From Impatiens glandulifera (lineage: Eukaryota > Streptophyta > Magnoliopsida > Ericales > Balsaminaceae), in the NCBI RefSeq assembly GCF_907164915.1, contig NC_061866.1, positions 29,777,905 to 29,841,904 on the forward strand: a stretch of 64,000 nucleotides of DNA, given 5' to 3'. The notes under the pieces were generated by a model, which did no database searches, was not told where the DNA came from, and worked only from the letters and a program-made list of their open reading frames with translations. Shown here piece after piece: positions 10,103 to 22,376 of this stretch. The position numbers and the translations under genes are program-made. Every line of letters starts with the position of its first letter. The stretch's first letter is position 1.

Positions 10103-12037
10103 CTTTTTTTTTCTTTTTTAGGAGTAGAACAATGTTCTTTATTCACATTGTTTTAGCTTATGCTTTGATTTTTTTCACGAGTTTGTTTTTAGAATTAGAT
10201 GCAAGTATACAAGACGATGCAATCAGGCATCATTTTCTTGAACCGTCTAGGAAATTATTGAGTTCCTTTTGAAACGATCGTCGAAGGGACACTCATCTTT
10301 GCTCGTACTTGTTTCCTAATATCCGTTTTTTGTCTTCATTTTTTTAGAGACGGATCTTGGCGACATTTCCTCGCATTATTTTTTTGGCAAACTAATGGTT
10401 ACAGCTAGGCATCGAGACACGACTGCTTACGTATCCTCTTGATAGAGGAATCATGTCGAAATGTAGTTCAAGGTGCAAAAGTATCAATTTTATATTGGAA
10501 ATGCCCCTAGTGTGAACTAGAGTTTTAATAATATATTTTTTTTCATTTTTTGGAATGCCACTAGTGTGAACTAGAGTTTTATTATTATTATTTTCGTTTT
10601 TTATTTTTTGGAATGCCACTAGTGTGAACTAGGTTTTATTTCTATTTTGAATGGTTTAGAATGCACTACTTGCGGTAAACAACTTACATATATGGCCATT
10701 TATTTTTTTAGGATGTCTTACAATGCGTTATCGAGGATATACGTCTTAAATCGCATCTTTTATTGTTCGGATGACTTAGAATGCGCTATTGGTGATAGAC
10801 GTCTTTCATCACATCTTTTTTTATTATTTATTTTTATTTTTTGGATGACTTACAATGTGTTATCGGGGATAAACGTCTTACATCAAATCGTTTGTTTTTC
10901 TTATTTGTTTATGGTTAGACATTTTATTAGTAATTTCTAAAGAATGTCCTTAGTTTTGACATAGAGATTTATTTTTTTAACTAGGAAGGTCATCTTATTT
11001 GTTTTTTTAAAGAGAAAGAAGGATCATGATCGGGCCTAATCTACCTATGTATCTTTTTTCCAAAAAATCATGTCATTGACATAGTTTTCGTGGCCATGAT
11101 AATATTTTTTTATGTTGTTTGTGTTTTCATTTTTTCTATTTTTACTTTTGAAGATGTGCTAGTGTATGAATTAAGATTTTTTATTTTATTAGAAGATCCA
11201 TTAGTATGAGAACTAGAGTTTCATTCCCTTTTATTTTTTGTTGTTATTTTTTTCATTCTTTTTATTTTTAAGTGCCTTAGTGTATAAAATTATGATTTTC
11301 TTTTTGTTGATGTTGTTATCATCATTTCATTTTATTTTAAGTTTGTTGATGCAAATATTTTTAATACAAATGATGTAAATGCAATCCTACGAATGATCGA
11401 TAATTTTCAGATTTTTCATTCATATAATTTTTAGACCTACAAGTATACCATCAATAAAGAATGAGAAGACATCTTGTCCTCGGGTTATTTGGGAGATCCT
11501 TCATCGTCTTCTGTGATTACCTTAAGTGTTTGATTCACTAGCTCAATTAAACATTAAAATTTTTCTTCCATGAGCATCGTTCTTGAGCCTATGCTTTAGT
11601 TGCGTTCTTTGGACTTGGAGCTATTGCTTATGATCAAGAGGTCATGTCCTAATTTTATACTTAGATTTTCTGGGAGGCAATTCATCGTCTTCTTTGATTT
11701 ACTTTGAATGTTTAACTCACTACATAAGTAGACGTGTTGATTCTTTTCCACAAGAATCGTTATGGAGTCTAAGATGTAGTTGTGGTCTTGGGACCTAAAG
11801 TTATTTCTTATGATTGAGAGATCATATCTTAGTTGAAGACCAATTAAACAAACACAATTATTGTCGACTTTATATTTATATCAGATATCATCACTTACTT
11901 GAGCCGCTTTGAGATGTCATGTGAATGAATTATTAAGGCCACGTCAAAACTATAATAAGTCTATCATTGATGGAGTGCATCATCTCTCAATTTTGATACC
12001 AAGTTAGTATTTCTCGCATTCTTATTTATTCTCAAAG
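10103..12037. repeat. B2, old repeat copy lacking the hAT element (D1)
   Basis: Aligns with 1-394 plus 2727-4237. Near 10464-10480 the sequence TAGTTCAAGGTGCAAAA spans the point where B1 carries the hAT element. An array of three ~58-bp repeats with CTAGTGTGAACTAG (about 10507-10640) is more regular here than in B1. Open frames are short and not conserved with B1, so I call no gene. Confidence 0.75.
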
Positions 12038-14691
12038 CATTTCTCCATTTACATGGTAGGTTGTTCTAGTTACCCTTTTATTCGAATGGTATTAAATGTT
12101 CTTCTAAAGGATTTAACAAGGCCACTTCAAGTTTATTGAGCGTAGTAGTGTATAAGATGTTGATTAGCGATGTTCATTCTCGTCTTTGTATTCGATCTTT
12201 AGTCGAGCTTTTGAGATCTTAAGTTGTGGGTAATAATCAAGAGATTATGTCCTCGATTGGAGGTCGATGAATAGGCGTGACCATCTTGAATCACATATTC
12301 ATCCTTAGAATCTTTGCATACCTGAGTTTCTTCGAGATGTCATCATTTATACCTATGGTAGTTTGTCAAAGCTCCATCAAACTATAATAGGATTTCCATC
12401 AATGGAGTGCATCATCTCTCAATTCTTACATTGAGATAACATGTTTCGCATGCTTGTATATCTACAATGCATTGTTCCATTTCCACATGGTTAGCTTTTT
12501 TAGTTACTTTCTTTTGTTTGAGTTAATTCAAAAATTCTTCAAAAGGATAAAATGGGTTTACATCCATATTGTTGAGTATACCAATGTATAAAACCTTGAG
12601 GAAACAATTTCCATTCTCATCTATTTGTTTCTCATTATTGGAGACACTCATTTTCCCCCTCCCCCAATTTTTATAGTTTATAAAAAAATATTTTTGAAAT
12701 AATTGAATTTTCAAGGGTAGTTGATTTCAAATTTTAATAAAGTTAATTTGATAATTAACCTAAGTTATAGAAGCACAAGGGTTTTATCATACTTGATATA
12801 TTTAAGTTATTTTATCATGTAATATAACCTTAAGTAATAACAAAATTTTGTTTATTTTGTTTAATAAAGTTTCTTAATTAAATGAATTGTTATGTAAAAG
12901 AGTTTTAATTAATTAAATCAACTTAGATATAGGATAAAACAAAATAATAAGGTTTTTATATAAAAAACTATTTTTTATATTAAACAATTTTTCAAAAATC
13001 TTTTATTAAATTTGTTTAATTAGGTTTGATTAATTAAGTTTTTATTAAATACATTCTTTTTGGGTATAAGATTATGTCTATTGCTTTTCAACTTAGTCTT
13101 TTCCCTCATTAAAAAGATTGATTTTATTGTTAATTAGATTGATTTTTTTTAGTTTAAGAATACATAAAATGTTTTCCCTTTTATTTTGTTTTGTCTAACA
13201 TGTTTTGAGTAGGAATAATGGGAAAACCGTATGGACTTTAAAGAGTCCAAGCTCAAGAAGGTGGTGGGACGATCTAAAAGATTCCTAAATATGAGAAAAA
13301 AAGGGGGAGTCCATGACTTTCTCACCTCTTGAATTTCAAATCCAAGTGCAAGTTCTACAAGGTGGTGGAAGGATCTAGAAGGCCCCTCCCCAATTGTGAT
13401 CAAGGAGTTAAGGAATCCCTTAAGACTTGTTCTTTTTATTAAATAAAAAAAATCATTTTGACAATGTCACAAAGAACCTTTCTTCATTATGTTAAGGATG
13501 GTAAATGGGCATTGGGCCCTAGGGTTTCCCATAATTTTCCTATACATCACCCTTAGCACCTAAGAAAAAACATAACTTATATTTTCTATGTGCCCCTAAG
13601 TTGTCAAAATTGAGACCTTTTCACAAATTTTGGCAGCCCCTTTAGAGAATCCTGTAAGAAATCACAATTTCTTGTCAAATTAGTCATAAGTATTTCTAAG
13701 AGCCTACAAATTTACACACGCTAAGTCAAGAACACGGATGTATTGTAAGCTTCTTGAACTTCATCTCTTTTGTCTTTGCCTTTAATATAAATATAATTTG
13801 TTGCCTTTTCCTTTTCAACTTTGGTAATTATTAGCTTAGGTTTTATTTTTTTGCATCATATCATGTAAATATGTAATATAAACCTAACACGTAAATAAAA
13901 AACAAGAACAACAAAAAATACAAAAATTAAACAAGGGTATTTGACCCAATACAATTTTTAAATCAAAATCGGCTCAAGAACTAGCGATTTGAAAGGTCCT
14001 CGGTCAAATACCTTAGATCTTGATTTAAATCTAGATCTTTTTGAGAAAAAATTATTAATAAATGCTTTAAACGATTTGGATTAGAAAGAATATGATTTAA
14101 TGTTAGATTTAAGACATTGATCGAAAACCTTTCTAAGAATCCTAAAAAACTAACCCCTAAAGAAAAATATAAATCTGCTTTGATTCTTAGTTTATCGTTT
14201 ATATAAATGTTTATACATATGTTATTAATGTATAATCACCAAATAATTAGTTAGTTAGAGTTAGGTCAGAAAGTTAGAAAAACAGCAAGCCATCTATTGT
14301 AGCGATACACATGACCGGAAAAATGAACCCTGGAGGGCGCTGAAGGAGCATTAGACCAAGAAATATGCATTCTGGAGTGCGCACAAATTTCATCCGATTG
14401 AGGAGTCCTTATGCACGTGGAGACCGACACTTTCCTGATTCTTCCAGTGCATACAAGACCAATAAAACTACATTGGCTCTACGCTCGGCTAGTTTTCCTG
14501 ACAATTAAGATCGATGGAATTGACCCAAGGTGCGTAGCTGAATCTTCACCCGGACGAGAAGTTCATTTTCTCCCCTACTGACGCTTAGAACCGAAAAGGT
14601 GCTTTTTTCACTACGGTTCTTCACCCAACTAAGAAGAATTAGCCTTGGGCTAGTTTTATCGTCACTTCTGACCGGGGGAAAGGTTCACCCG
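12038..14691. other. Intergenic, no supported gene
   Basis: 12038-12500 continues with phrases like B (GTGCATCATCTCTCAATT, TTTCGCATGCTTGTAT), so the B repeat family extends here as degenerate copies. 12700-13140 is very AT-rich. 13200-13400 holds two related phrases containing AAGGTGGTGG and an uninterrupted 84-codon minus frame with no recognisable domain. 13936-13946 and 14002-14012 form an 11-bp perfect inverted repeat (GGTATTTGACC). 14280-14690 is more GC-rich but is stop-ridden. Confidence 0.5.
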
Positions 14692-15068
14692 TAGGGATGG
14701 CCATAGGGCGGTTTAGGGCGGGGAATGTATTTACCATCCCCATCCCATTTTTACTTTGGGAATTATTTTACTATCATCCCTATCCCAGTTGGTTTTAGGG
14801 AATCCCTGCGGTGCATCATTTATATCATATTCTCGAAAATAATTTTTTTTATATAAACGGATTTTTTAATATAATATTTATTGTAATATATTATAATTTT
14901 CTATTATTGTACAGAAATAAACTTAAAACTCTTTTAAAATATAATGAATAAATAAATATATTGGTGATTTTATATATTTAAGTGTGTTTTTAGTATTTAG
15001 GGCATAATTAGGATGAAACTTGGGTGTTCGGGAAGGAGACACAAATACCACCATTGCCCCATCCCTGA
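14692..15068. mobile_element. Probable small hAT-family remnant (D1)
   Basis: The left end TAGGGATGGCCATAGGGCGG and right end CATTGCCCCATCCCTGA are imperfect inverted repeats of a kind common at hAT MITE ends. The interior has CCATCCCCATCCCA and an AT-rich middle. No 8-bp flanking duplication is visible (TTCACCCG versus TCAATTAC), so the element is old or an end is misplaced. Confidence 0.5.
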
Positions 15069-17006
15069 TCAATTACCAGTCAAACAGGAGAAAACTGCCA
15101 CAAACGGGGCAATTCGGTTCAATTATCGCGGGACAATTTCAAATTGTCAACCTTATTCACCCAAGGACTGTTGTTGTAGGTTTCCATCCGATAGAGTGAT
15201 GGAAGCTCTAGTTAAGTTTTACCACACATACGACTAATAGTTATCCCTTATGTTTATATTATTTTTGTATTATATATTTAGCCTCTTTGGGCTATAATTT
15301 GTACTCGTGGGGACTTGTTTTTTTTCTAGGACCGAGTGGGAGCTACTACAGGCTAGGACCGAGGATCTGCTTCTAAAGGAGACCCGCTACTCGTCTAGGA
15401 TCGAGGAAAGGGACCCATTGTTGGTCACATTTTTTACACTCAATGGAGATCTGTGGCTCACCTAGGACTGAGGATTTGCGCCTACTTCTGATCACATTTC
15501 TTGCACCCTATAGGAGATCACGACTAAGATACCTTGCACCCCACCTTGTGTGCCCGATAGACCGATGATAGAACTTGATGTGCACCCAAGACAGATAGAG
15601 GTCGTTGCACGTTAGGACCCCCAATTATGCACCTGATGAGCCCAAAACGATGCTTACTATTGTAGGAGACTAAGGACCGATGTTTGTTGTTGTAGAAGAT
15701 TGAAGACCGATGCTTGTTTCAATTGGAGAACAAGGACCGAAGTCTGTTGAGTCTGGGGACATGCTTCTTGACCGAGGACGCACCAAGGGCCGAGAGGAGG
15801 ACCGCGACCGAGATTGGATCCTTTTCTCCATCCGTGATCGAGCTGGGTTCATACCTCAGCTAAAAATCAGGTTTTTTTTGTGACTATGGAGGCTAACCAC
15901 GGTCCTTTGTTTCATATTTGTCATATATTTTGTCTTTGTCTAGGCTATGCTTTTATTTTGGGTTTTTGTTTGCTTTTATTTTATGTAAATTTTTTACTTT
16001 TGTGATCCTATGGTCGCATAAAATTATTTAAAATTGTAAAACATAAAAAATTAATTAGTAGAGACCTTAAAGGCATTGTAGGACATAACGTCAAAAAAAC
16101 TCTTTCTCACACGTAACCAAATGCCTGACTCATTTCTCTTAATTTCCTAATTTTATAAATTATATAGCAACTCTCTAATCGCGAGGATTTTTAAAATTGA
16201 AAAAAATGCAAAGTAGGCCTATGACACACTTCCCATTAAATATCCAAATCTCTTCCAAATTTGACGGGATTGTAAGTTATGGAATTGTCTACAAAGGCTC
16301 ATTTTCATAAATTTTAGTTTTTCAATAATCTTAAAATTAATTCCCCTCAAATTTGACTTTTTTTCCAAAAAAGTGATGCATTAATAAAAAAAGAGATCCC
16401 AGAAAAAAATTCAAACTGGCAACAATTTTTCAGTCAATCACAATTATCACTGTGTGAATAGTAAAATGATTTTGTCTAGATGACATGATCGTTTTTGTCT
16501 CGTAGAAAGGGAAAGTCAAAATTTCATGAACATGTCTTATGGAGTGATGATCATTCAATACCAACATGCAATGCAAATGCTGTGCATGTGAATCATAATC
16601 AACTATGTGACTTTGATGATGATTTTAATCACTAGATCTTGTTTTTGGTTCGTCTTGAAGAACATAAGGATCTAGAGAGTTTGTTAAGAAGATAAGTCAC
16701 ATCAATCATATGACAACACGTGTCGTCATTTATGCATGTACATGTCCTTAGGGAAAACAGGCGCACACTTTCAAACTCGTCGTTTTTAATGAAAATGAAA
16801 GTATTTAAATGTGGGGGTTAATAGTAAACAAGATAAAGCATCCAAGTATTCAACCCTCAACCTCACCTTACAAATGCATATAATATTTTTCAAAGTGTAA
16901 GAAAGGGTTTACATTCAATTGATAGAAAAAGAAAATTGGGTCTTCTTTGAGCTCCTCCTTTCCTCGTCATTATGTCTTTCGCTAACAATAGAGTAACGAA
17001 CAACAG
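15069..17006. other. Intergenic with GC-richer GGACCGA repeats; no supported gene
   Basis: 15320-15850 is richer in G and C than its surroundings and repeats CTAGGACCGAG and GGACCGATG-like motifs, interrupted by stops in all frames; the arginine/serine-rich minus frame at 15670-15852 comes from these repeats. 15900-17000 returns to AT-rich DNA with no recognisable coding exon. The right part abuts the copia-1 LTR. Confidence 0.45.
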
Positions 17007-17918
17007 TGTTGCGCCAACAGTTGTGTTGCGCTAACAGCCGAATAGCGAACAACATTGTTGCGCCAACAACTGTGTTAGCTATCAGCAAACTGCCACATCA
17101 ACTTAAGACGTCAAAATGTACAACTGCCACGTACACGTTTATTCCACTAACCAACGTAGTACTATTTAGTACACCACATTCTAACAAATATTTTGTGCAC
17201 TACATTCATGTACGCCACGATCCAACGAATAACATTCTTATGCATACTATCTCGTACACCTGGCTTACAACCATCAAAAAGCTGACATGTGTCTAAGAAT
17301 TAGATTCGACCGTTGTACCACTTCAAATATAAAAAGGCATCAGAGTACAACGACGATCTCTTAGTCTCTCGGTGAATTTACGCTCGATCTTTGAATCTTT
17401 GTATTTCACGATCCAAAAAGCTCTTTGATTAATCTCTCACTAAGTGTATTATGCAAATCACTACGTTAAGTTGAGCGATAATCTGTTGTATTACTTTATA
17501 GTAATTTCAGTGTTGTAAGTTAAACAGAAAATTGTTTGTTCAACAGAGAGTGATAGTTAGGAGTTCAGAACAGGCAACTGTTAAGACATGTGATTTGAGT
17601 GGGTTTGTGTAGAGGATAAACAAATCAAAGTCTTCTAGTGGAATCCTTCTAGAAACAGAAAAAGGGGTGACGTAGGAGTTTTATCTCCGAACATCCATAA
17701 AATCTTGTGTTGTTACTTTACTACTTTATTTAGTCTTGCATCTTTTCGCTTCAAATCTAGCAAGCACTTTTCGCACTTGAAACCGTTCAAGAGATTGCAA
17801 AGATTTGTTGAAGATTAGAAACATATTTTTAATCTCTAACATGATTAAAATCGCATTGAAAATGAAAATTAGCACAACAATATTGACCTCCCTTCTATTG
17901 TTGTCACTGATCCTATCA
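17007..17918 (+). mobile_element. 5' LTR of decayed copia-1 element (D1)
   Basis: The LTR ends TCCTATCA (17918), just before a tRNA-iMet-type primer site. It carries a TATA box (TATAAAAA, 17328-17335) and the block GGGGTGACGTAGGAG followed by CTCCGAACATCCATAAA (about 17665-17702), which is shared with the copia-2 LTR. The start at TGTTGCGCC (17007) is my best guess. No matching 3' LTR is present, so the element is truncated. Confidence 0.65.
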
Positions 17919-17920
17919 AG

Positions 17921-17931
17921 TGTATCAGAGC
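17921..17931 (+). other. Primer binding site of copia-1
   Basis: TGTATCAGAGC, two bases after the LTR end, is the initiator-methionine tRNA primer site TGGTATCAGAGC with one G lost. Confidence 0.7.
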
Positions 17932-17970
17932 AAGGTTTTTTATTCTCAAACAACTGCAGATGTCTGAATC

Positions 17971-19410
17971 ATGTCTCTCCTAAACAAAATCCCAATGTTC
18001 TCAAAGAAAGATTATGATTAAAATGCAAGCTCACTTGGAGTCTCAAGATGATGATATGTGGTATGTCATCACTAATGGTCCCATGAAGATTCTGAATGTC
18101 AGCACATCCACAACTACAATTGAGGGTGCTCCTGAGATGAAAGAGAAGCCCAGATATGAGTAGACTGCTGAAGACAAGAGGAAGGTCAACCTCGACAACG
18201 TGGCCAAAGATATTCTCTATAAAACTCTTGACAAGAACATGTTCAGCAAGATAAAGTCATGTTCTACTGCCGAATATATTTGGGAGAAGCTGACTCAAGT
18301 CTACGAAGGCAATGACCAAACAAAAGAAAACAAGTTGATTGTTGTCACACATAAGTTCGACAACATCAAGATGAGCCCTAAAGAGACAATGACTAAATTC
18401 GAAGAAAGATTCAAAAACTAGTCATTGAACTATCATCTCTAGAAAGACATATAACAACAAAGAAGTTGTTATCAAGGTGATGATAGCTTTGCCCAGAGAA
18501 TGGGACATCAAGACGATGTCCATGAGGCAATCAAAGGACCTTAACAAGAGTGATTTGTACTATCTTTTCGTCGTTCTGAAAGTCTAAGAGTTGGAAATAA
18601 ACTCAAGGAATGAAGATGAGCCATCCACGCCCGTTATAATAAAATTACTAGTGACTGCTAAAGAGCCACCTTCTTCGACAACTACGAAGTCTTCTGAACA
18701 GATCAACAACAATGTAATGTCACTATTTGTCAAGAAGTTTGGAAAATTAATGAAGAATAATCATTCTTAACTCTAATTTAAACATAAACAACTATAAGAA
18801 TGAATCTAATGCTAACTTAAAATGTTTTAACTGTGACAAAACATGTCACTTCAAGGCTGATTGCAGAATGACAAAAAGGGATGACAAGAAGCCATTTTAT
18901 AGGAGGAACAAGAAGAAACAAAAAGCTATGCTGGATGACGAAAGCAAGAGCAAATGGGCTAAAAGCGATTCAGATGAAAGCTTCTCAAGTGAAAGTGATG
19001 ACGAATGTGTCAAATGATTCATGGAAAACGACAATGAGGTATTTGATTTCACCTCTGACGAGTTCACAAAACATGATTTAACTATTACACTCAATGAAAT
19101 AGTCATTGAATATTAGAAACTATCAGACTCTTTTAATGAAATAAATTTGAAAAATAAATTTGACAGTACAAGCTTTTCAAATCAAAACAGTGAACCATAA
19201 GTTTTGAAAAACAAAATAAATGTGAGCTGAGAATGAAAAGCTCAAAAACCAATTCAAACTTTTTCTATTGAAAACCAAATATTAAACTATGTGGTGAGTT
19301 CTTGGACGAAAACTGTGAATGCTGTCAACCATATGATTGCGCAGCAAAGTCCTATTGGATACAAATCCGGTCTACGATTTTTTAAGAACAACCCAATTGG
19401 GTTCAACATA
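17971..19410 (+). pseudogene. copia-1 gag pseudogene, first copy in D1
   Basis: The likely start is ATG at 17971 (MSLLNKIPMFSKKDYD). A deletion then shifts the frame. Next come QAHLESQDDDMWYVITNGPM, an in-frame TAG where W is expected, and the gag core through LTQVYEGNDQTKENK. Two more frameshifts follow around 18420-18480, then ALPREWDIKTMSMRQSKDL. The zinc knuckle CFNCDKTCHFKADC (CX2CX4HX4C spacing intact) is near 18830, followed by an acidic region and a C-terminal SWTKTVN block. This resembles SIRE/Maximus gag. There is no pol behind it: the frame runs directly into a PPR exon at 19414. Confidence 0.8.
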
Positions 19411-19413
19411 AAA

Positions 19414-19838
19414 GGAGAGCTTGGGAAAAGTGATAAGTGGCTTCAGTATCTCGAGGTTAGGGTTTTATGTAGCAACAATATTAAGCTGATACTCTTTTTT
19501 ATCCAAATGAACTGATTCAATTTGTTTCATTTACTACACGGTGTTCATTATTAGGTATTTAGGTGGATGCAGAAACAAAGATGGTACATGGAAGATAATG
19601 GAGTATATTCAAAGCTGATATCAGTTATGGGGAAGAAAGGTCAGACCATAATGTCAATGTGACTCTTCTCAGAGATGCGAAGTAGTGGATGCAAGCCGGA
19701 TACATCCGTTTACAATGCACTAATCACAACCCATCTTCATTCTCGAGACAAATTGAAAGCTTTAAGCAAAGCAATTGGATATCTCGAAAAAATGAAAGGA
19801 ATGGAAAGGTGTAAACCGAACATAGTCATATACAACAT
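19414..19838 (+). pseudogene. PPR5-like fragment, truncated first copy (D1)
   Basis: Exon 1 end GELGKSDKWLQYLE (19414-19455), a 99-bp intron (GTTAGG...TTATTAG) and exon 2 from 19555. Exon 2 encodes VFRWMQKQRWYMEDNGVYSK, an in-frame TGA at the W of MSMWLFSEM, then a PPR motif around SGCKPDTSVYNALI. It is cut at the duplication junction (19838). It is identical in kind to the longer copy at 21361. Confidence 0.8.
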
Positions 19839-19917
19839 AGTCTATTGTTGTCACTGATCCTATCAAGTGTATCAGAGCAAGGTTTTTTATTCTCAAACAA
19901 CTGCAGATGTCTGAATC

Positions 19918-21357
19918 ATGTCTCTCCTAAACAAAATCCCAATGTTCTCAAAGAAAGATTATGATTAAAATGCAAGCTCACTTGGAGTCTCAAGATGATG
20001 ATATGTGGTATGTCATCACTAATGGTCCCATGAAGATTCTGAATGTCAGCACATCCACAACTACAATTGAGGGTGCTCCTGAGATGAAAGAGAAGCCCAG
20101 ATATGAGTAGACTGCTGAAGACAAGAGGAAGGTCAACCTCGACAACGTGGCCAAAGATATTCTCTATAAAACTCTTGACAAGAACATGTTCAGCAAGATA
20201 AAGTCATGTTCTACTGCCGAATATATTTGGGAGAAGCTGACTCAAGTCTACGAAGGCAATGACCAAACAAAAGAAAACAAGTTGATTGTTGTCACACATA
20301 AGTTCGACAACATCAAGATGAGCCCTAAAGAGACAATGACTAAATTCGAAGAAAGATTCAAAAACTAGTCATTGAACTATCATCTCTAGAAAGACATATA
20401 ACAACAAAGAAGTTGTTATCAAGGTGATGATAGCTTTGCCCAGAGAATGGGACATCAAGACGATGTCCATGAGGCAATAAGAGGACCTTAACAAGAGTGA
20501 TTTGTACTATCTGTTCGTCGTTCTGAAAGTCTAAGAGTTGGAAATAAACTCAAGGAATCAAGATGAGCCATCCACGCCCGTTATAATAAAATTACTAGTG
20601 ACTGCTAAAGAGCCACCTTCTTCGACAACTACGAAGTCTTCTGAACAGATCAACAACAATGTAATGTCACTATTTGTCAAGAAGTTTGGAAAATTAATGA
20701 AGAATAATCATTCTTAACTCTAATTTAAACATAAACAACTATAAGAATGAATCTAATGCTAACTTAAAATGTTTTAACTGTGACAAAACATGTCACTTCA
20801 AGGCTGATTGCAGAATGACAAAAAGGGATGACAAGAAGCCATTTTATAGGAGGAACAAGAAGGAACAAAAAGCTATGCTGGATGACGAAAGCAAGAGCAA
20901 ATGGGCTAAAGGCGATTCAGATGAAAGCTTCTCAAGTGAAAGTGATGACGAATGTGTCAAATGATTCATGGAAAACGACAATGAGGTATTTGATTTCACC
21001 TCTGACGAGTTCACAAAACATGATTTAACTATTACACTCAATGAAATAGTCATTGAATATTAGAAACTATCAGACTCTTTTAATGAAATAAATTTGAAAA
21101 ATAAATTTGACAGTACAAGCTTTTCAAATCAAAACAGTGAACCATAAGTTTTGAAAAACAAAATAAATGTGAGCTGAGAATGAAAAGCTCAAAAACCAAT
21201 TCAAACTTTTTCTATTGAAAACCAAATATTAAACTATGTGGTGAGTTCTTGGACGAAAACTGTGAATGCTGTCAACCATATGATTGCGCAGCAAAGTCCT
21301 ATTGGATACAAATCCGGTCTACGATTTTTTAAGAACAACCCAATTGGGTTCAACATA
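19918..21357 (+). pseudogene. copia-1 gag pseudogene, second copy in D1
   Basis: Product of the 1,947-bp duplication; it carries the same lesions as 17971-19410 (stop at the expected W near 20110, frameshifts near 20370-20430, knuckle near 20780). It is preceded by a duplicated 25-bp LTR end and primer site (19868-19878). One private change converts K to E near the acidic region. Confidence 0.8.
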
Positions 21358-21801
21358 AAAGGAGAGCTTGGGAAAAGTGATAAGTGGCTTCAGTATCTCG
21401 AGGTTAGGGTTTTATGTAGCAACAATATTAAGCTGATACTCTTTTTTATCCAAATGAACTGATTCAATTTGTTTCATTTACTACACGGTGTTCATTATTA
21501 GGTATTTAGGTGGATGCAGAAACAAAGATGGTACATGGAAGATAATGGAGTATATTCAAAGCTGATATCAGTTATGGGGAAGAAAGGTCAGACCATAATG
21601 TCAATGTGACTCTTCTCAGAGATGCGAAGTAGTGGATGCAAGCCGGATACATCCGTTTACAATGCACTAATCACAACCCATCTTCATTCTCGAGACAAAT
21701 TGAAAGCTTTAAGCAAAGCAATTGGATATCTCGAAAAAATGAAAGGAATGGAAAGGTGTAAACCGAACATAGTCATATACAACATTATCCTTAGAGCTTT
21801 C

Positions 21802-22330
21802 TGTCACAGTCCATTAGAGTCACGACCCAATCCAGGGGATGTCGAGGCTCATTACAGTCTTGGCCTGATAGTGCGCTAATCTTCTTAGCCCAAGGGGAGA
21901 CCCAGTTGCCTATGTAGGCCTAGTGAATCTTCTAATCAAGGAAGAGATTAGAAGATATTCTAATTAAGGAAGGGATTGGAAGATATATTATAATCAAGGA
22001 AGGGATTATAATATATATTCTTATTAAGGAAGAGATTACAAGAGATATTCTAAATTAGGTAGGGATATTCTTGTTATGGAATGAAAATCCTAAATTAGTG
22101 TAATTAAATTGTAATTAGACGTAATTCCTAATTTAATACGTGTAAGTCCTATAAATAACCTGAAGGTATTTCATTGTAATTATCAAGCATTCTTTCAATA
22201 TAATCTTATTCTCAAGAGTTTTCTCTCTAAGTTCGTTGTATTCTTCTTGCATTGTTTAAAAAGGCTTTCTAAGCTAGAATCAGGGTCGATTTAACTTAGT
22301 GTCGCACGGGTCGAATTTCATCCCGTGACA
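21802..22330 (+). repeat. 5' LTR of the gag-only element (D1)
   Basis: Begins TGTCACAGTCC and ends CCCGTGACA. It contains four ~34-bp internal repeats based on AATCAAGGAAG(A/G)GATT (about 21935-22060) and a TATA-like CCTATAAATAACC near 22148. Confidence 0.85.
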
Positions 22331-22332
22331 AG

Positions 22333-22344
22333 TGGTATTAGAGC
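22333..22344 (+). other. Primer binding site of the gag-only element
   Basis: TGGTATTAGAGC, two bases after the LTR; one mismatch from the initiator-Met tRNA site TGGTATCAGAGC. Confidence 0.75.
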
Positions 22345-22376
22345 AAGGTTGTACTTCCGCATTCAAGCTGCAAGAA

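Larger units (their letters stand above)
17894..21785 (+). repeat. 1,947-bp tandem duplication private to D1
   Basis: 17894-19838 matches 19841-21785 at offset 1947 almost without change; two bases (AG, 19839-19840) lie at the junction. The unit runs from the last 25 bp of the copia-1 LTR, through primer site and gag, into PPR exon 2. D2 has a single copy (49405-51349). Differences are few, for example AGAAACAAAAA versus AGGAACAAAAA, so it is young. Confidence 0.95.

Noticed and set aside
13149..13403. 84-codon minus-strand frame
   Set aside because: No recognisable domain, and conservation in D2 only reflects the recent duplication.
15670..15852. Arginine/serine-rich 60-residue minus frame
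   Set aside because: Arises from GGACCGA-type repeats; no start context, promoter or conservation beyond the recent duplication.
22332..22376. GTG-initiated extension of the gag frame of the gag-only element
   Set aside because: It starts inside the primer binding site; the ATG at 22377 is the sensible start.
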